Assembly: GCF_014257025.1 (NCBI RefSeq) | Contig: NZ_JACMSF010000030.1 | Location: 1 to 64,000 of the forward strand | Reading direction: 5' to 3' | Source of the DNA: Streptomyces cupreus | GTDB taxonomy: Bacteria; Actinomycetota; Actinomycetes; Streptomycetales; Streptomycetaceae | Length of the DNA stretch: 64,000 bases | In this document: positions 48,994 to 56,089 of the stretch, one piece after another | Position numbering within the stretch: the first letter of the stretch is position 1 | Layout: each line of letters opens with the position of its first letter | Program-made: the position numbers and the translations under genes | Notes under the pieces: generated by a model | Told to the model about the DNA's origin: nothing | Seen by the model: only the letters and a program-made list of their open reading frames with translations | Databases searched by the model: none

Positions 48994-49317
48994 ATGGCGT
49001 GGCTGCTGGTCGTTGTGGCGGGACTGCTCGAAACAGGGTTCGCTGTCTGTCTCAAACTCTCCCATGGCTTCACGAGACTCTGGCCGACGATCGCGTTCTG
49101 CATCTTCGCGCTCGGCAGCTTCGGTCTGCTGACCCTGTCCCTGAAGAAACTCGACGTCGGCCCGGCGTACGCGGTGTGGACCGGCATCGGCGCGGCCGGT
49201 ACCGCGATCTACGGAATGATCTTCCTCGGTGACATCGTCTCGACGCTGAAGATCGTCTCGATCAGCCTGGTGATCGTGGGGGTCATCGGGCTTCAGCTGT
49301 CGGGTTCGGCGCACTGA
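48994..49317 (+). CDS. Small multidrug resistance (SMR) family exporter
   Basis: A 107-residue four-helix SMR protein. The membrane-embedded Glu is E13 in VAGLLETGFAVCLKLSHGF, and VGPAYAVWTGIGAAGTAIYGMIFLGD is the dimer-interface helix signature. The sequence style is closer to Gdx/SugE (guanidinium exporters) than to EmrE. No guanidine riboswitch is visible in the 120 bp upstream, which contains only an 11-bp-period repeat AAGCCTGAC (48935-48943, 48946-48954). A divergent-style partner is missing, so it acts as a homodimer. The downstream TetR gene converges on it. Confidence 0.88.
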   Translation: MAWLLVVVAGLLETGFAVCLKLSHGFTRLWPTIAFCIFALGSFGLLTLSLKKLDVGPAYAVWTGIGAAGTAIYGMIFLGDIVSTLKIVSISLVIVGVIGLQLSGSAH

Positions 49318-49323
49318 GGGGTG

Positions 49324-49932
49324 TCAGACCTGTAACTGCCGGTGCAGGGCGCCCCGTACGAGATCGGCCACCCCGCCTTCCCCCGGCGGAGCCGACACAC
49401 ACGACAACGCGATCCGGACGACGAGCTCGCAGGACCGGGCGAGTTCACCGCTGTCCGTTTTGTTGGCACCGGGTCCGGACAGTGCGGCCACGGCACGGTC
49501 GCGGACGATGGTCACGAAGTCGCCGGGTGAGGGCAGCGGGCCGTCGGCGCGGCGTTGTGCTGGTACGGCGGAGGAGGACGGGACGGCCGAGAGGGTCGGC
49601 GAGGGCAGGCGCTCGCTCCAGCAGCCGGTGAGCATGGCGCGCACGAGGGCGTTGTCGCGGGCGGCGGTTGTGGTCCACTCGGCGGTGGCGGTGAGCCGGT
49701 CCCGAGGGTCGGACTGGGTGTTCAACGCCCGCTCCACACCGGCGAGATAGGAATCGGCCTCCCGACGCACGAGCGCCCGGGCGAGCCCCTCCTTGCTCCC
49801 GAACTCGTTGTAGAGGGTCTGCCGCGAAACCCCGGCCGCAGCGGCCACGTCCACCATCCGCACAGCCGACCAGCTCCGACGCGCAAGCGCCGTATAAGCG
49901 GCATCCAGCAGAGATTCCCGCGCTGCAGGCAT
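49324..49932 (-). CDS. TetR/AcrR-family transcriptional regulator
   Basis: A 202-residue regulator. The helix-turn-helix covers about residues 8-52 (LLDAAYTALARRSWSAVRMVDVAAAAGVSRQTLYNEFGSKEG). The C-terminal domain has a loop of low complexity (PSPTLSAVPSSSAVPAQRR). The ATG at 49932 is selected because GGGAGG lies 5-6 bp upstream; the ATG at 49977 has none. It converges on the SMR gene (6 bp gap), which is its likely but unproven target. Confidence 0.86.
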   Translation of the reverse strand: MPAARESLLDAAYTALARRSWSAVRMVDVAAAAGVSRQTLYNEFGSKEGLARALVRREADSYLAGVERALNTQSDPRDRLTATAEWTTTAARDNALVRAMLTGCWSERLPSPTLSAVPSSSAVPAQRRADGPLPSPGDFVTIVRDRAVAALSGPGANKTDSGELARSCELVVRIALSCVSAPPGEGGVADLVRGALHRQLQV

Positions 49933-50136
49933 CGCGCCTCCCAGGGCCCCGGCTCTGCGCCCAGATTTGACGCGCATGACGGCACTGTCAAGGGTTGCGG
50001 AGCGGTGCGGCGAGTGGTGTGGGCGTGCACTGCCATCCTGGCCGGCTGCGCCCACCCCGCCCGGCACCCACCCCCGCACTGTCCACACTCCGGCCCCGGT
50101 AGCCCCGTACAACCATCCGCGGATACCGTTCACAAC

Positions 50137-50937
50137 ATGCCCGACTACCTGGACGACCTCCGCCTCGCCCACGTCCTCGCGGACGCCGCCGACGCGGCCA
50201 CCATGGACCGCTTCAAGGCCCTCGACCTCAAGGTCGAGACAAAGCCGGACATGACCCCGGTCAGCGAAGCGGACAAGGCGGCGGAAGAACTCATCCGCGG
50301 CCAGCTCCAGCGCGCCCGCCCCCGGGACGCGATCCTCGGCGAGGAGTACGGCATCGAGGGCACAGGCCCCCGCCGCTGGGTCATCGACCCCATCGACGGC
50401 ACCAAGAACTACGTCCGGGGCGTCCCCGTCTGGGCCACCCTCATCTCCCTGATGGAGGCGGGCGAGGGCGGTTACCAGCCAGTCGTCGGCGTCGTCTCCG
50501 CCCCCGCCCTCGGCCGCCGCTGGTGGGCCGCGAAGGGCCACGGGGCCTTCACCGGCCGTAGCCTCTCCTCCGCCACCCGCCTGAAGGTCTCCCGCGTCTC
50601 GAAGCTGAGCGACGCCTCCTTCGCGTACTCCTCGCTGAGCGGCTGGGAGGACCAGGGCCGTCTGAACGGCTTCCTCGACCTCACCCGCGAAGTCTGGCGC
50701 ACGCGCGCGTACGGAGACTTCTGGCCGTACATGATGGTCGCCGAGGGTTCCGTGGACATCTGCGCCGAGCCGGAGCTGTCCCTCTGGGACATGGCCGCCA
50801 ACGCCATCGTCGTCACGGAGGCCGGCGGCACCTTCACCGGCCTCGACGGCCGCCCGGGCCCGCACAGCGGCAACGCCGCCGCCTCGAACGGCCTGCTCCA
50901 CGACGAGCTCCTGGGCTACCTGAACGAGCGCTACTGA
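50137..50937 (+). CDS. hisN: Histidinol-phosphatase, inositol-monophosphatase type
   Basis: A 266-residue IMPase-family protein. The metal motifs are ILGEEYGIEG (Glu), WVIDPIDGTKNYVRG (D-P-I-D-G-T) and LSLWDMAANAIVVTEAGG. Streptomyces and mycobacterial homologues at this position are HisN, the last phosphatase of histidine synthesis, which replaces the HisB phosphatase. The ATG at 50137 is used; the frame stays open upstream but there it runs through the TetR promoter region. Confidence 0.9.
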   Translation: MPDYLDDLRLAHVLADAADAATMDRFKALDLKVETKPDMTPVSEADKAAEELIRGQLQRARPRDAILGEEYGIEGTGPRRWVIDPIDGTKNYVRGVPVWATLISLMEAGEGGYQPVVGVVSAPALGRRWWAAKGHGAFTGRSLSSATRLKVSRVSKLSDASFAYSSLSGWEDQGRLNGFLDLTREVWRTRAYGDFWPYMMVAEGSVDICAEPELSLWDMAANAIVVTEAGGTFTGLDGRPGPHSGNAAASNGLLHDELLGYLNERY

Positions 50938-51063
50938 GCCTCACGCGCCCCCTTGTTGACCCTCTCTTTGCCTGCCACTCTGAGAGTCCCGCCCCTTGTG
51001 CATTTGTGAAAAGATGAACAAGACGAACACACGGCGGGGACTCCACAGGAGGTGGCTGCATCC

Positions 51064-51456
51064 ATGCTCGTCCGCGACGCCATGAGCACCGTGGTCCTCA
51101 CCATCGGCCCCACCCACACCCTTCGCCAGGCCGCCGCGCTGATGTCCGCCCGCCGGGTGGGCGCGGCCGTCGTCCTCGACCCGGACGCCGGTGGTATCGG
51201 CATCCTCACCGAACGTGACGTCCTCAACTCCGTCGGCCTGGGCCAGGACCCGGACGCGGAACCCGCCCACGCCCACACCACCACCGACGTCGTCTTCGCG
51301 GCGCCGTCCTGGACCCTGGAGGAGGCGGCCCACGCGATGGCACACGGCGGCTTCCGCCATCTGATCGTCCTCGACCACGACGAGCCCGTGGGCATCGTCT
51401 CGGTCCGGGACATCATCCGCTGCTGGGCGCCGCTACGGCAGAAGGTCCCGGCCTAG
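51064..51456 (+). CDS. Two-CBS-domain protein
   Basis: A 130-residue protein with two CBS motifs (a Bateman module). CBS1 is LVRDAMSTVVLTIGPTHTLRQAAALMSARRVGAAVV, and CBS2 is DVVFAAPSWTLEEAAHAMAHGGFRHLIVL, ending GIVSVRDIIR. Such modules bind adenosine nucleotides; no effector domain is fused. The ATG at 51064 follows AGGAGG (51047-51052) at 11 bp. Confidence 0.88.
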   Translation: MLVRDAMSTVVLTIGPTHTLRQAAALMSARRVGAAVVLDPDAGGIGILTERDVLNSVGLGQDPDAEPAHAHTTTDVVFAAPSWTLEEAAHAMAHGGFRHLIVLDHDEPVGIVSVRDIIRCWAPLRQKVPA

Positions 51457-51468
51457 AGGACGAACGAA

Positions 51469-51504
51469 CGGGCCGGACCCCCTTCGCTGAGGAGATCCGG
51501 CCCG
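51469..51504. terminator. Bidirectional terminator between CBS gene and catalase
   Basis: A 9-bp stem, CGGGCCGGA (51469-51477) with TCCGGCCCG (51496-51504), with an 18-nt loop that can fold further, sits between converging genes. Confidence 0.7.
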
Positions 51505-51536
51505 CTTCGGCAAGCGATCCAACGCTGGTGGGTGTG

Positions 51537-53009
51537 TCAGCCGCGCAGGGCCTGGACCGCGGCCTCCAGCCGCTTGCCGAAGTCGGCGTCCGCGTTGCGG
51601 AAGTTGCCGATCGCCCGCTCGACGATGTCCTCGCGCGAGACCTTGGCGACAAAGCCCGCCAGGTTCTCGATCAGACGCTCCTTCTCGTCGTCGGACATCA
51701 GCCGGTAGAGGTTGCCCGCCTGCACGAAGTCGTCGTCCTCGGCATGCACGGGCGCCGGGTGGTTGCCCGTGCCGCCGCCGAAACCGTCGTACGGCTGCCA
51801 CAGCGGACGACCGGTCTGCGCCGGGCCGCCGAAGCTGTTCGGCTCGTAGTTCTTCGCCCCGCCGTGGCGGCCGTCGTAGAGGAAGCCGTCGCGGGAGTTG
51901 GTGCGCGCCTCGGTGGCGTGCGGGCGGTTCACCGGGAGGTGGTCGGCGTTGATGCCGACGCGGTAGCGGTGGGCGTCGCCGTAGGCGAAGAGACGGCCCT
52001 GGAGCATCTTGTCCGGGGACGGGCCGATGCCGGGCACGAAGTGGGCCGGGCTGAAGATCGACTGCTCGACCTCGGCGAAGACGTTCTGCGGGTTGCGGTT
52101 GAGCTCCAGCTTGCCGATCTCGATCGGCGGGTAGTCCTCGTGCGGCCACACCTTGGTGAGGTCGAACGGGTTGAAGCGGTACGTCGCCGCGTCCGCCGCC
52201 GGCATGATCTGCACCTGTACGGTCCAGGTCGGGAACTCCCCGCGCTCGATGGCGGTCCGCAGGTCGCGCTGGTGCGAGTCGGGGTCCTTGCCCGCGAGCT
52301 CGTCGGCCTCCGCCTGCGTGAGGTTCCTGATGCCCTGGTCGGTCTTGAAGTGGTACTTGACCCAGAAGACCTCGCCGGCCTCGTTGTTCCACTGGAAGGT
52401 GTGCGAGCCGTAGCCGTTCATGTGGCGGTACGAGGCCGGGATGCCGCGGTCACCGAAGAGCCAGGTCACCTGATGCGTGGACTCCGGGCTCAGGCTCCAG
52501 AAGTCCCAGACGTTGTCCGCCTCGGTCGAGCCCGTGTACGGGTCGCGCTTCTGCGTGTGGATGAAGTCCGGGAACTTGATGGCGTCCTTGATGAAGAACA
52601 CCGGGGTGTTGTTGCCGACGAGGTCGTAGTTGCCCTCCTCGGTGTAGAACTTCAGCGCCCAGCCACGCGGATCGCGCACCGCGTCCGCCGCACCGAGGTT
52701 ACCCGCGACGGTGGAGAAGCGCAGGAAGGTCTCGGTCTGCTTGCCGACCTCGGAGAGGAACGCGGCCCGGGTGTACTTCGTGACGTCGGCGGTCACCGTG
52801 AAGGTGCCGTACGCACCGGCGCCGCGGGCGTGCACCACACGCTCCGGGATGCGCTCACGGTTGAAGTGGGCCAGCTTCTCCAGAAGGAGCTGGTCCTGCA
52901 CGAGCACGGGGCCACCGACGCCCGCGGTCTCGCTGTTCTGGTTGTCGGCCACCGGTGCACCGGCTTCCGTGGTGAGCGGTCCCTGCGTCACGTACGCCTC
53001 CTGCGCCAT
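51537..53009 (-). CDS. katA: Monofunctional heme catalase
   Basis: A 490-residue clade-3-type catalase that converts hydrogen peroxide to water and oxygen. The active-site His is in RVVHARGAGAYGTF, the distal Asn in PRGWALKFYTEEGNYDLVGNNTPVFF, and the proximal Tyr in RLFAYGDAHRYR (YxDxxRxR heme loop). The ATG at 53009 is preferred to one 18 codons earlier that would overlap the operator. A Fur-type regulator is divergent, 126 bp away, with a palindrome between, matching CatR-type control. Confidence 0.94.
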   Translation of the reverse strand: MAQEAYVTQGPLTTEAGAPVADNQNSETAGVGGPVLVQDQLLLEKLAHFNRERIPERVVHARGAGAYGTFTVTADVTKYTRAAFLSEVGKQTETFLRFSTVAGNLGAADAVRDPRGWALKFYTEEGNYDLVGNNTPVFFIKDAIKFPDFIHTQKRDPYTGSTEADNVWDFWSLSPESTHQVTWLFGDRGIPASYRHMNGYGSHTFQWNNEAGEVFWVKYHFKTDQGIRNLTQAEADELAGKDPDSHQRDLRTAIERGEFPTWTVQVQIMPAADAATYRFNPFDLTKVWPHEDYPPIEIGKLELNRNPQNVFAEVEQSIFSPAHFVPGIGPSPDKMLQGRLFAYGDAHRYRVGINADHLPVNRPHATEARTNSRDGFLYDGRHGGAKNYEPNSFGGPAQTGRPLWQPYDGFGGGTGNHPAPVHAEDDDFVQAGNLYRLMSDDEKERLIENLAGFVAKVSREDIVERAIGNFRNADADFGKRLEAAVQALRG

Positions 53010-53056
53010 TCCTTGCTGTTCCTGTCCCTTGGCTAAAGCCGTTCCCGATCCTACAA

Positions 53057-53069
53057 TGGACAATGTCTA
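53057..53069. promoter_or_regulatory. Probable CatR/PerR-type operator
   Basis: TGGACA-A-TGTCTA (53057-53069) is a 6-1-6 imperfect palindrome (5 of 6 pairs) within an A/T-rich run between catalase and its Fur-family regulator. This is the place expected for the peroxide-responsive operator. Confidence 0.68.
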
Positions 53070-53098
53070 AGTCAAATAAGGTTCCAAAGTCACACCTG

Positions 53099-53136
53099 TT
53101 CGGAACCTGGTCCCCTTGCTGTTAGGCTGTTGTCCA
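53099..53136 (+). promoter_or_regulatory. Probable leaderless promoter of the Fur-family gene
   Basis: TAGGCT at 53123-53128 fits a -10. Seven bases later the ATG (53136) would be at or next to the transcription start. No Shine-Dalgarno sequence exists. The -35 region (about 53099-53105, TTCGGA) is weak. Confidence 0.5.
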
Positions 53137-53555
53137 TGAGCGACCTTCTGGAACGGCTGCGCGGACGTGGATGGCGGATGACCGCGCAGCGGCGCGTCGT
53201 GGCCGAGGTCCTCGACGGCGAACACGTCCATCTGACGGCCGACGAGGTCCACTCCAGGGCTGTCGCCAAACTGCCCGAGATCTCTCGCGCGACCGTCTAC
53301 AACACACTGGGCGAGCTGGTCAGTCTCGGTGAGGTGCTTGAGGTCGCCACCGACAAGCGCGCCAAGCGGTACGACCCGAACGCGCACCGTCCGCACCACC
53401 ACCTGGTCTGCGCCCAGTGCGGCGCGATCCGGGACGTCCACCCGAACGGCAACCCGCTCGCCGACCTCCCCTCCTCGGAACGCTTCGGCTTCACGGTCTC
53501 CGACGTCGAGGTGACGTACCGCGGCATCTGCCCGAACTGCGCGGCGGCCGCGTAA
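53136..53555 (+). CDS. catR: Fur-family peroxide regulator (CatR/PerR type)
   Basis: A 139-residue Fur-family protein. The DNA-binding domain holds RMTAQRRVVAEVLDGEHVHLTADEV and ISRATVYNTLGELVSLGEV. The regulatory metal site is in HRPHHHLVCAQCGAIRDV, and structural zinc is bound by CAQC and CPNC. The CPNC pair lies close to the C-terminus. In Streptomyces, CatR represses itself and catA until hydrogen peroxide oxidises it. The assignment rests on the divergent catalase gene and shared palindrome. The ATG start at 53136 has no Shine-Dalgarno sequence. Confidence 0.9.
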   Translation: MSDLLERLRGRGWRMTAQRRVVAEVLDGEHVHLTADEVHSRAVAKLPEISRATVYNTLGELVSLGEVLEVATDKRAKRYDPNAHRPHHHLVCAQCGAIRDVHPNGNPLADLPSSERFGFTVSDVEVTYRGICPNCAAAA

Positions 53556-53571
53556 CCGGACGCCCGTAAGG

Positions 53572-53607
53572 AGCCCCGGTACCGATCACTCGGTGCCGGG
53601 GCTTTTT
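53572..53607 (+). terminator. Rho-independent terminator after catR
   Basis: The stem AGCCCCGG-T-ACCGA (53572-53585), loop TCAC, TCGGT-G-CCGGGGCT (53590-53603) is fully paired with one T-G wobble and followed by TTTTT. This is a classic intrinsic terminator. Confidence 0.93.
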
Positions 53608-53777
53608 GCCGCCCGTGCCCGCGACCTTCACGGGCCGCCCGGGGATCCGCACGTCATCACCGCGCCCGGCGGCCATGATCTTTCAGGCCCGCATGGCCCT
53701 GTCGGACTTCGCGCACGCGTACCGGTGACACGGGCCCTATGCGAGGAGGCAGTAGGCCACAACGGCTGACAACACCA

Positions 53778-53809
53778 AAGGGCCGGAACCCTTTCGGATT
53801 CCGGCCCTT
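53778..53809 (-). terminator. Terminator of the first initiator tRNA
   Basis: An 11-bp stem, AAGGGCCGGAA (53778-53788) with TTCCGGCCCTT (53799-53809), with a 10-nt loop, lies 10 bp beyond the 3' end of the minus-strand tRNA. Confidence 0.85.
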
Positions 53810-53818
53810 GGCCTTCAG

Positions 53819-53892
53819 TAGCGGGGACAGGATTTGAACCTGCGACCTCTGGGTTATGAGCCCAGCGAGCTACCGAGCTGCTCCACCCCGCG
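53819..53892 (-). tRNA. Initiator tRNA-fMet (CAT), copy 1
   Basis: A 74-nt cloverleaf without encoded CCA. It has acceptor CGCGGGG with CCCCGC and a mismatched first pair (C1 opposite U72), the initiator hallmark. The D arm is GAGCAGCTCGGTAGCTC. The anticodon stem has three consecutive G-C pairs around CTCATAA (anticodon CAT), and the T arm is GGTTCAAATCC. It is identical in sequence to the copy at 55973-56046. Confidence 0.95.
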
Positions 53893-53948
53893 TCGGTGAA
53901 TGCAACATTACGTCAAGGACGCGGACGGAAGCAAATCGCTTAACGGCG

Positions 53949-55766
53949 TCACGCCGACAGCTCCTCGCGCAGGGCGTCCCGCAGCCGAGCCGCCCGCTCC
54001 GCGACCTCACCGGGCCCCAGAGCCACCGCGCGATCAGCCCACCGCTGCCCCTCCGCCAGCTCGCCGCGACGCGCGTAGACCAGAGCCAGCCGCAACGCCG
54101 CCCGCCCGTGCCCGGCGTCAGCGGCCCGAGTCCACCACACGGCGGCCTCCGGCTCGCTCCCCTCCCGGGCGAGCAGCAGCCCCAGATTGAAGGCACCGTT
54201 ACGGGACCCGGCCTCCGCCGCCTCCCGGTACCACCGAGCCGCCTCCACGACATCGCCCCGCGCGGCGGCCAGCATCCCCACCCGCACCTGCGCCCGCCGA
54301 TGTCCCTGACCAGCAGCCCGCTCGTACCACTCCTCGCACTCGCTCTTCTCGTGCACGGACTCCCCGAGCTCATGCGCGGAAGCCGGCGGCCGCCGAGCAT
54401 CGAGCACGGTGGCCAGCCGATACGCGGCCTCGGCACTGCCACCCCCCGCGGCACACCGAAGATGCCGCTCGGCCCCGCCCTCGTCCCCGTCCCGGAGCCG
54501 AGCGATCCCGACCTGAAGCGCGGCCTCGGTATGACCGGCGGCGGCCGCCTGCTCGTACCACCGCAACGCGACCCCGTCCTCACCCCGCCCGGCGAACAGA
54601 ATCCCCAGGTTGAAGGCGGCATCCACACTCCCCGCCTCCGCGGCCTTGGAGAACCACGGCTCCGCACCGGCGGTGTCACCGCCCTGGAGCAGCAGAATCG
54701 CGAGCGCGTTGGCCGCCTCCCGGTGCCCGGCATACGCCGCACGCCGGTACCACTGCTCCGCCTGCGCGGTCCGCCCCTGCTCGGCGCAGAGCAGCCCGAG
54801 GTTGTACGCGCCGTTCACATCACCGGCGTCCATCGCGGCCCGGTACCAACGCTCGGCGGTCTGGGTCTCCCCCCGCTCGGCATGCAGCGCGCCGAGCGCG
54901 TTGGCGGCGTTCCCGTCCCCCTCCTGCGCGGCCCGCAGCCACCACACGGCGGCGCTCTCGGTGTCCCCCGCGTCACGCAGCAGGAATCCGAGCGCGCAGG
55001 CGGCCCGCGCCTCGCCGTCCTTGGCAGACGTCAGATACCAGCGCCCGGCCTCCTTGAGCTCACCGCGCCGTTCCAGGATCGCCCCGAGGTGCAGCGCGGC
55101 CCGCCGGTGCCCACGCGCGGCGGCCTGCCGGTACCACTGCTCGGCCTCCTCCACGGCCGGCGAAGCCGCCTCGGAACCATCTGCGACACCGTTGTCACCG
55201 TCGGTCTCCCCCGCACCTCGCCGGTCCAGCGCTCGCGCCAGCCGGTACGCGGCCTCCCGGTGCCCCCGCTCGGCCGCGGACCGCATCCACTGCTCGGCCC
55301 CGCCGTCACCGCGGTGCTCCAGCAGATCGGCAAGCGCGTAGGCCCCCAGCGCGTGCCCTTGCTCGGCGGACTGCCGCAGCCAGTACTCGGCGGCCGGTTC
55401 GTCCCCGCGCTCACGGTGATGACGGCCCAACGCGTGCGCGGCCGCGGCCGATCCGGCGACGGCGGCGATGCGCCACCAGCCGGCGGCGTCGTCGGCGTAC
55501 CCACGCTGATGAAGAAGAACTCCCAGATTGTTCGCGGCGGCACGGTCCCCCGCGGAGGTGGCGGCACGCAACTGGGGCTCGGCTCCGTCGAGATCACCGC
55601 GGCGCAGCAGCAGGGCGCCGAGGACACTCATCGCCTCGACGTCGCCGGCCTCTGCGGCGAGCCGCAGGCGCAGTTCCTCGGCAGCCTCACCGACTTCATC
55701 CCGGTCGGAAGACTGCACAAAACGCCCTGTCTCCAACAGAGTTGCCTTGTCCCCCATAACGTCCAT
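53949..55766 (-). CDS. Sel1/TPR-repeat protein
   Basis: A 605-residue protein almost wholly made of about 14-15 Sel1-like repeats of 36-38 residues. Units look like AERWYRAAMDAGDVNGAYNLG followed by LLCAEQGRTAQ; the typical AAxxGhxxAxxxLGxxxxxxG pattern repeats along its length. An acidic insert (GETDGDNGVADGSEAASP) interrupts the array near residue 185. Such solenoids act as protein-binding scaffolds. There is no signal peptide. The ATG at 55766 has AGGTGG upstream; an ATG three codons later is possible. It lies between two identical fMet tRNA genes, all on the minus strand. Confidence 0.9.
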   Translation of the reverse strand: MDVMGDKATLLETGRFVQSSDRDEVGEAAEELRLRLAAEAGDVEAMSVLGALLLRRGDLDGAEPQLRAATSAGDRAAANNLGVLLHQRGYADDAAGWWRIAAVAGSAAAAHALGRHHRERGDEPAAEYWLRQSAEQGHALGAYALADLLEHRGDGGAEQWMRSAAERGHREAAYRLARALDRRGAGETDGDNGVADGSEAASPAVEEAEQWYRQAAARGHRRAALHLGAILERRGELKEAGRWYLTSAKDGEARAACALGFLLRDAGDTESAAVWWLRAAQEGDGNAANALGALHAERGETQTAERWYRAAMDAGDVNGAYNLGLLCAEQGRTAQAEQWYRRAAYAGHREAANALAILLLQGGDTAGAEPWFSKAAEAGSVDAAFNLGILFAGRGEDGVALRWYEQAAAAGHTEAALQVGIARLRDGDEGGAERHLRCAAGGGSAEAAYRLATVLDARRPPASAHELGESVHEKSECEEWYERAAGQGHRRAQVRVGMLAAARGDVVEAARWYREAAEAGSRNGAFNLGLLLAREGSEPEAAVWWTRAADAGHGRAALRLALVYARRGELAEGQRWADRAVALGPGEVAERAARLRDALREELSA

Positions 55767-55929
55767 CGTCGCACCACCTGCAACCTGGGTATACCTGGTA
55801 TACCGCAGCCAGTGAGGTCACTTCAGCGTTTTGTCGACATGCCCACAGAGAGACAAGTCAAACACAGGTCAACCAACTCCCCACAGCGGCACGGCCGTCC
55901 CACCCCTCGGCACATGCGTTCGCACATCA

Positions 55930-55965
55930 CGAAGGCCCGGATCCCTGTGAGGATCCGGGCCTTCG
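55930..55965 (-). terminator. Terminator of the second initiator tRNA
   Basis: A perfect 15-bp stem, CGAAGGCCCGGATCC (55930-55944) with GGATCCGGGCCTTCG (55951-55965), with loop CTGTGA, lies 7 bp beyond the tRNA 3' end. Confidence 0.9.
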
Positions 55966-55972
55966 CCATCAG

Positions 55973-56046
55973 TAGCGGGGACAGGATTTGAACCTGCGAC
56001 CTCTGGGTTATGAGCCCAGCGAGCTACCGAGCTGCTCCACCCCGCG
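55973..56046 (-). tRNA. Initiator tRNA-fMet (CAT), copy 2
   Basis: A 74-nt cloverleaf identical to the first copy, with the C1-U72 mismatch and three G-C pairs in the anticodon stem. No CCA is encoded. It lies 43 bp beyond the end of the UPF0182 gene. Confidence 0.95.
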
Positions 56047-56089
56047 CCGTTGTGTTGCAACCGTACCACGGCGCGGGGTGGGCCTTTGA

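Noticed and set aside
49555..50136. Longer N-terminal form of the histidinol phosphatase
   Set aside because: The upstream part crosses the opposite-strand TetR gene and its promoter and is low-complexity Pro/Gly/His sequence; the ATG at 50137 begins the conserved domain.
53819..56046. Repeated tRNA segments as attachment sites of an integrated element
   Set aside because: There is no integrase, excisionase or phage gene between them; the enclosed gene is a host-like Sel1 protein and both tRNAs are complete with terminators.
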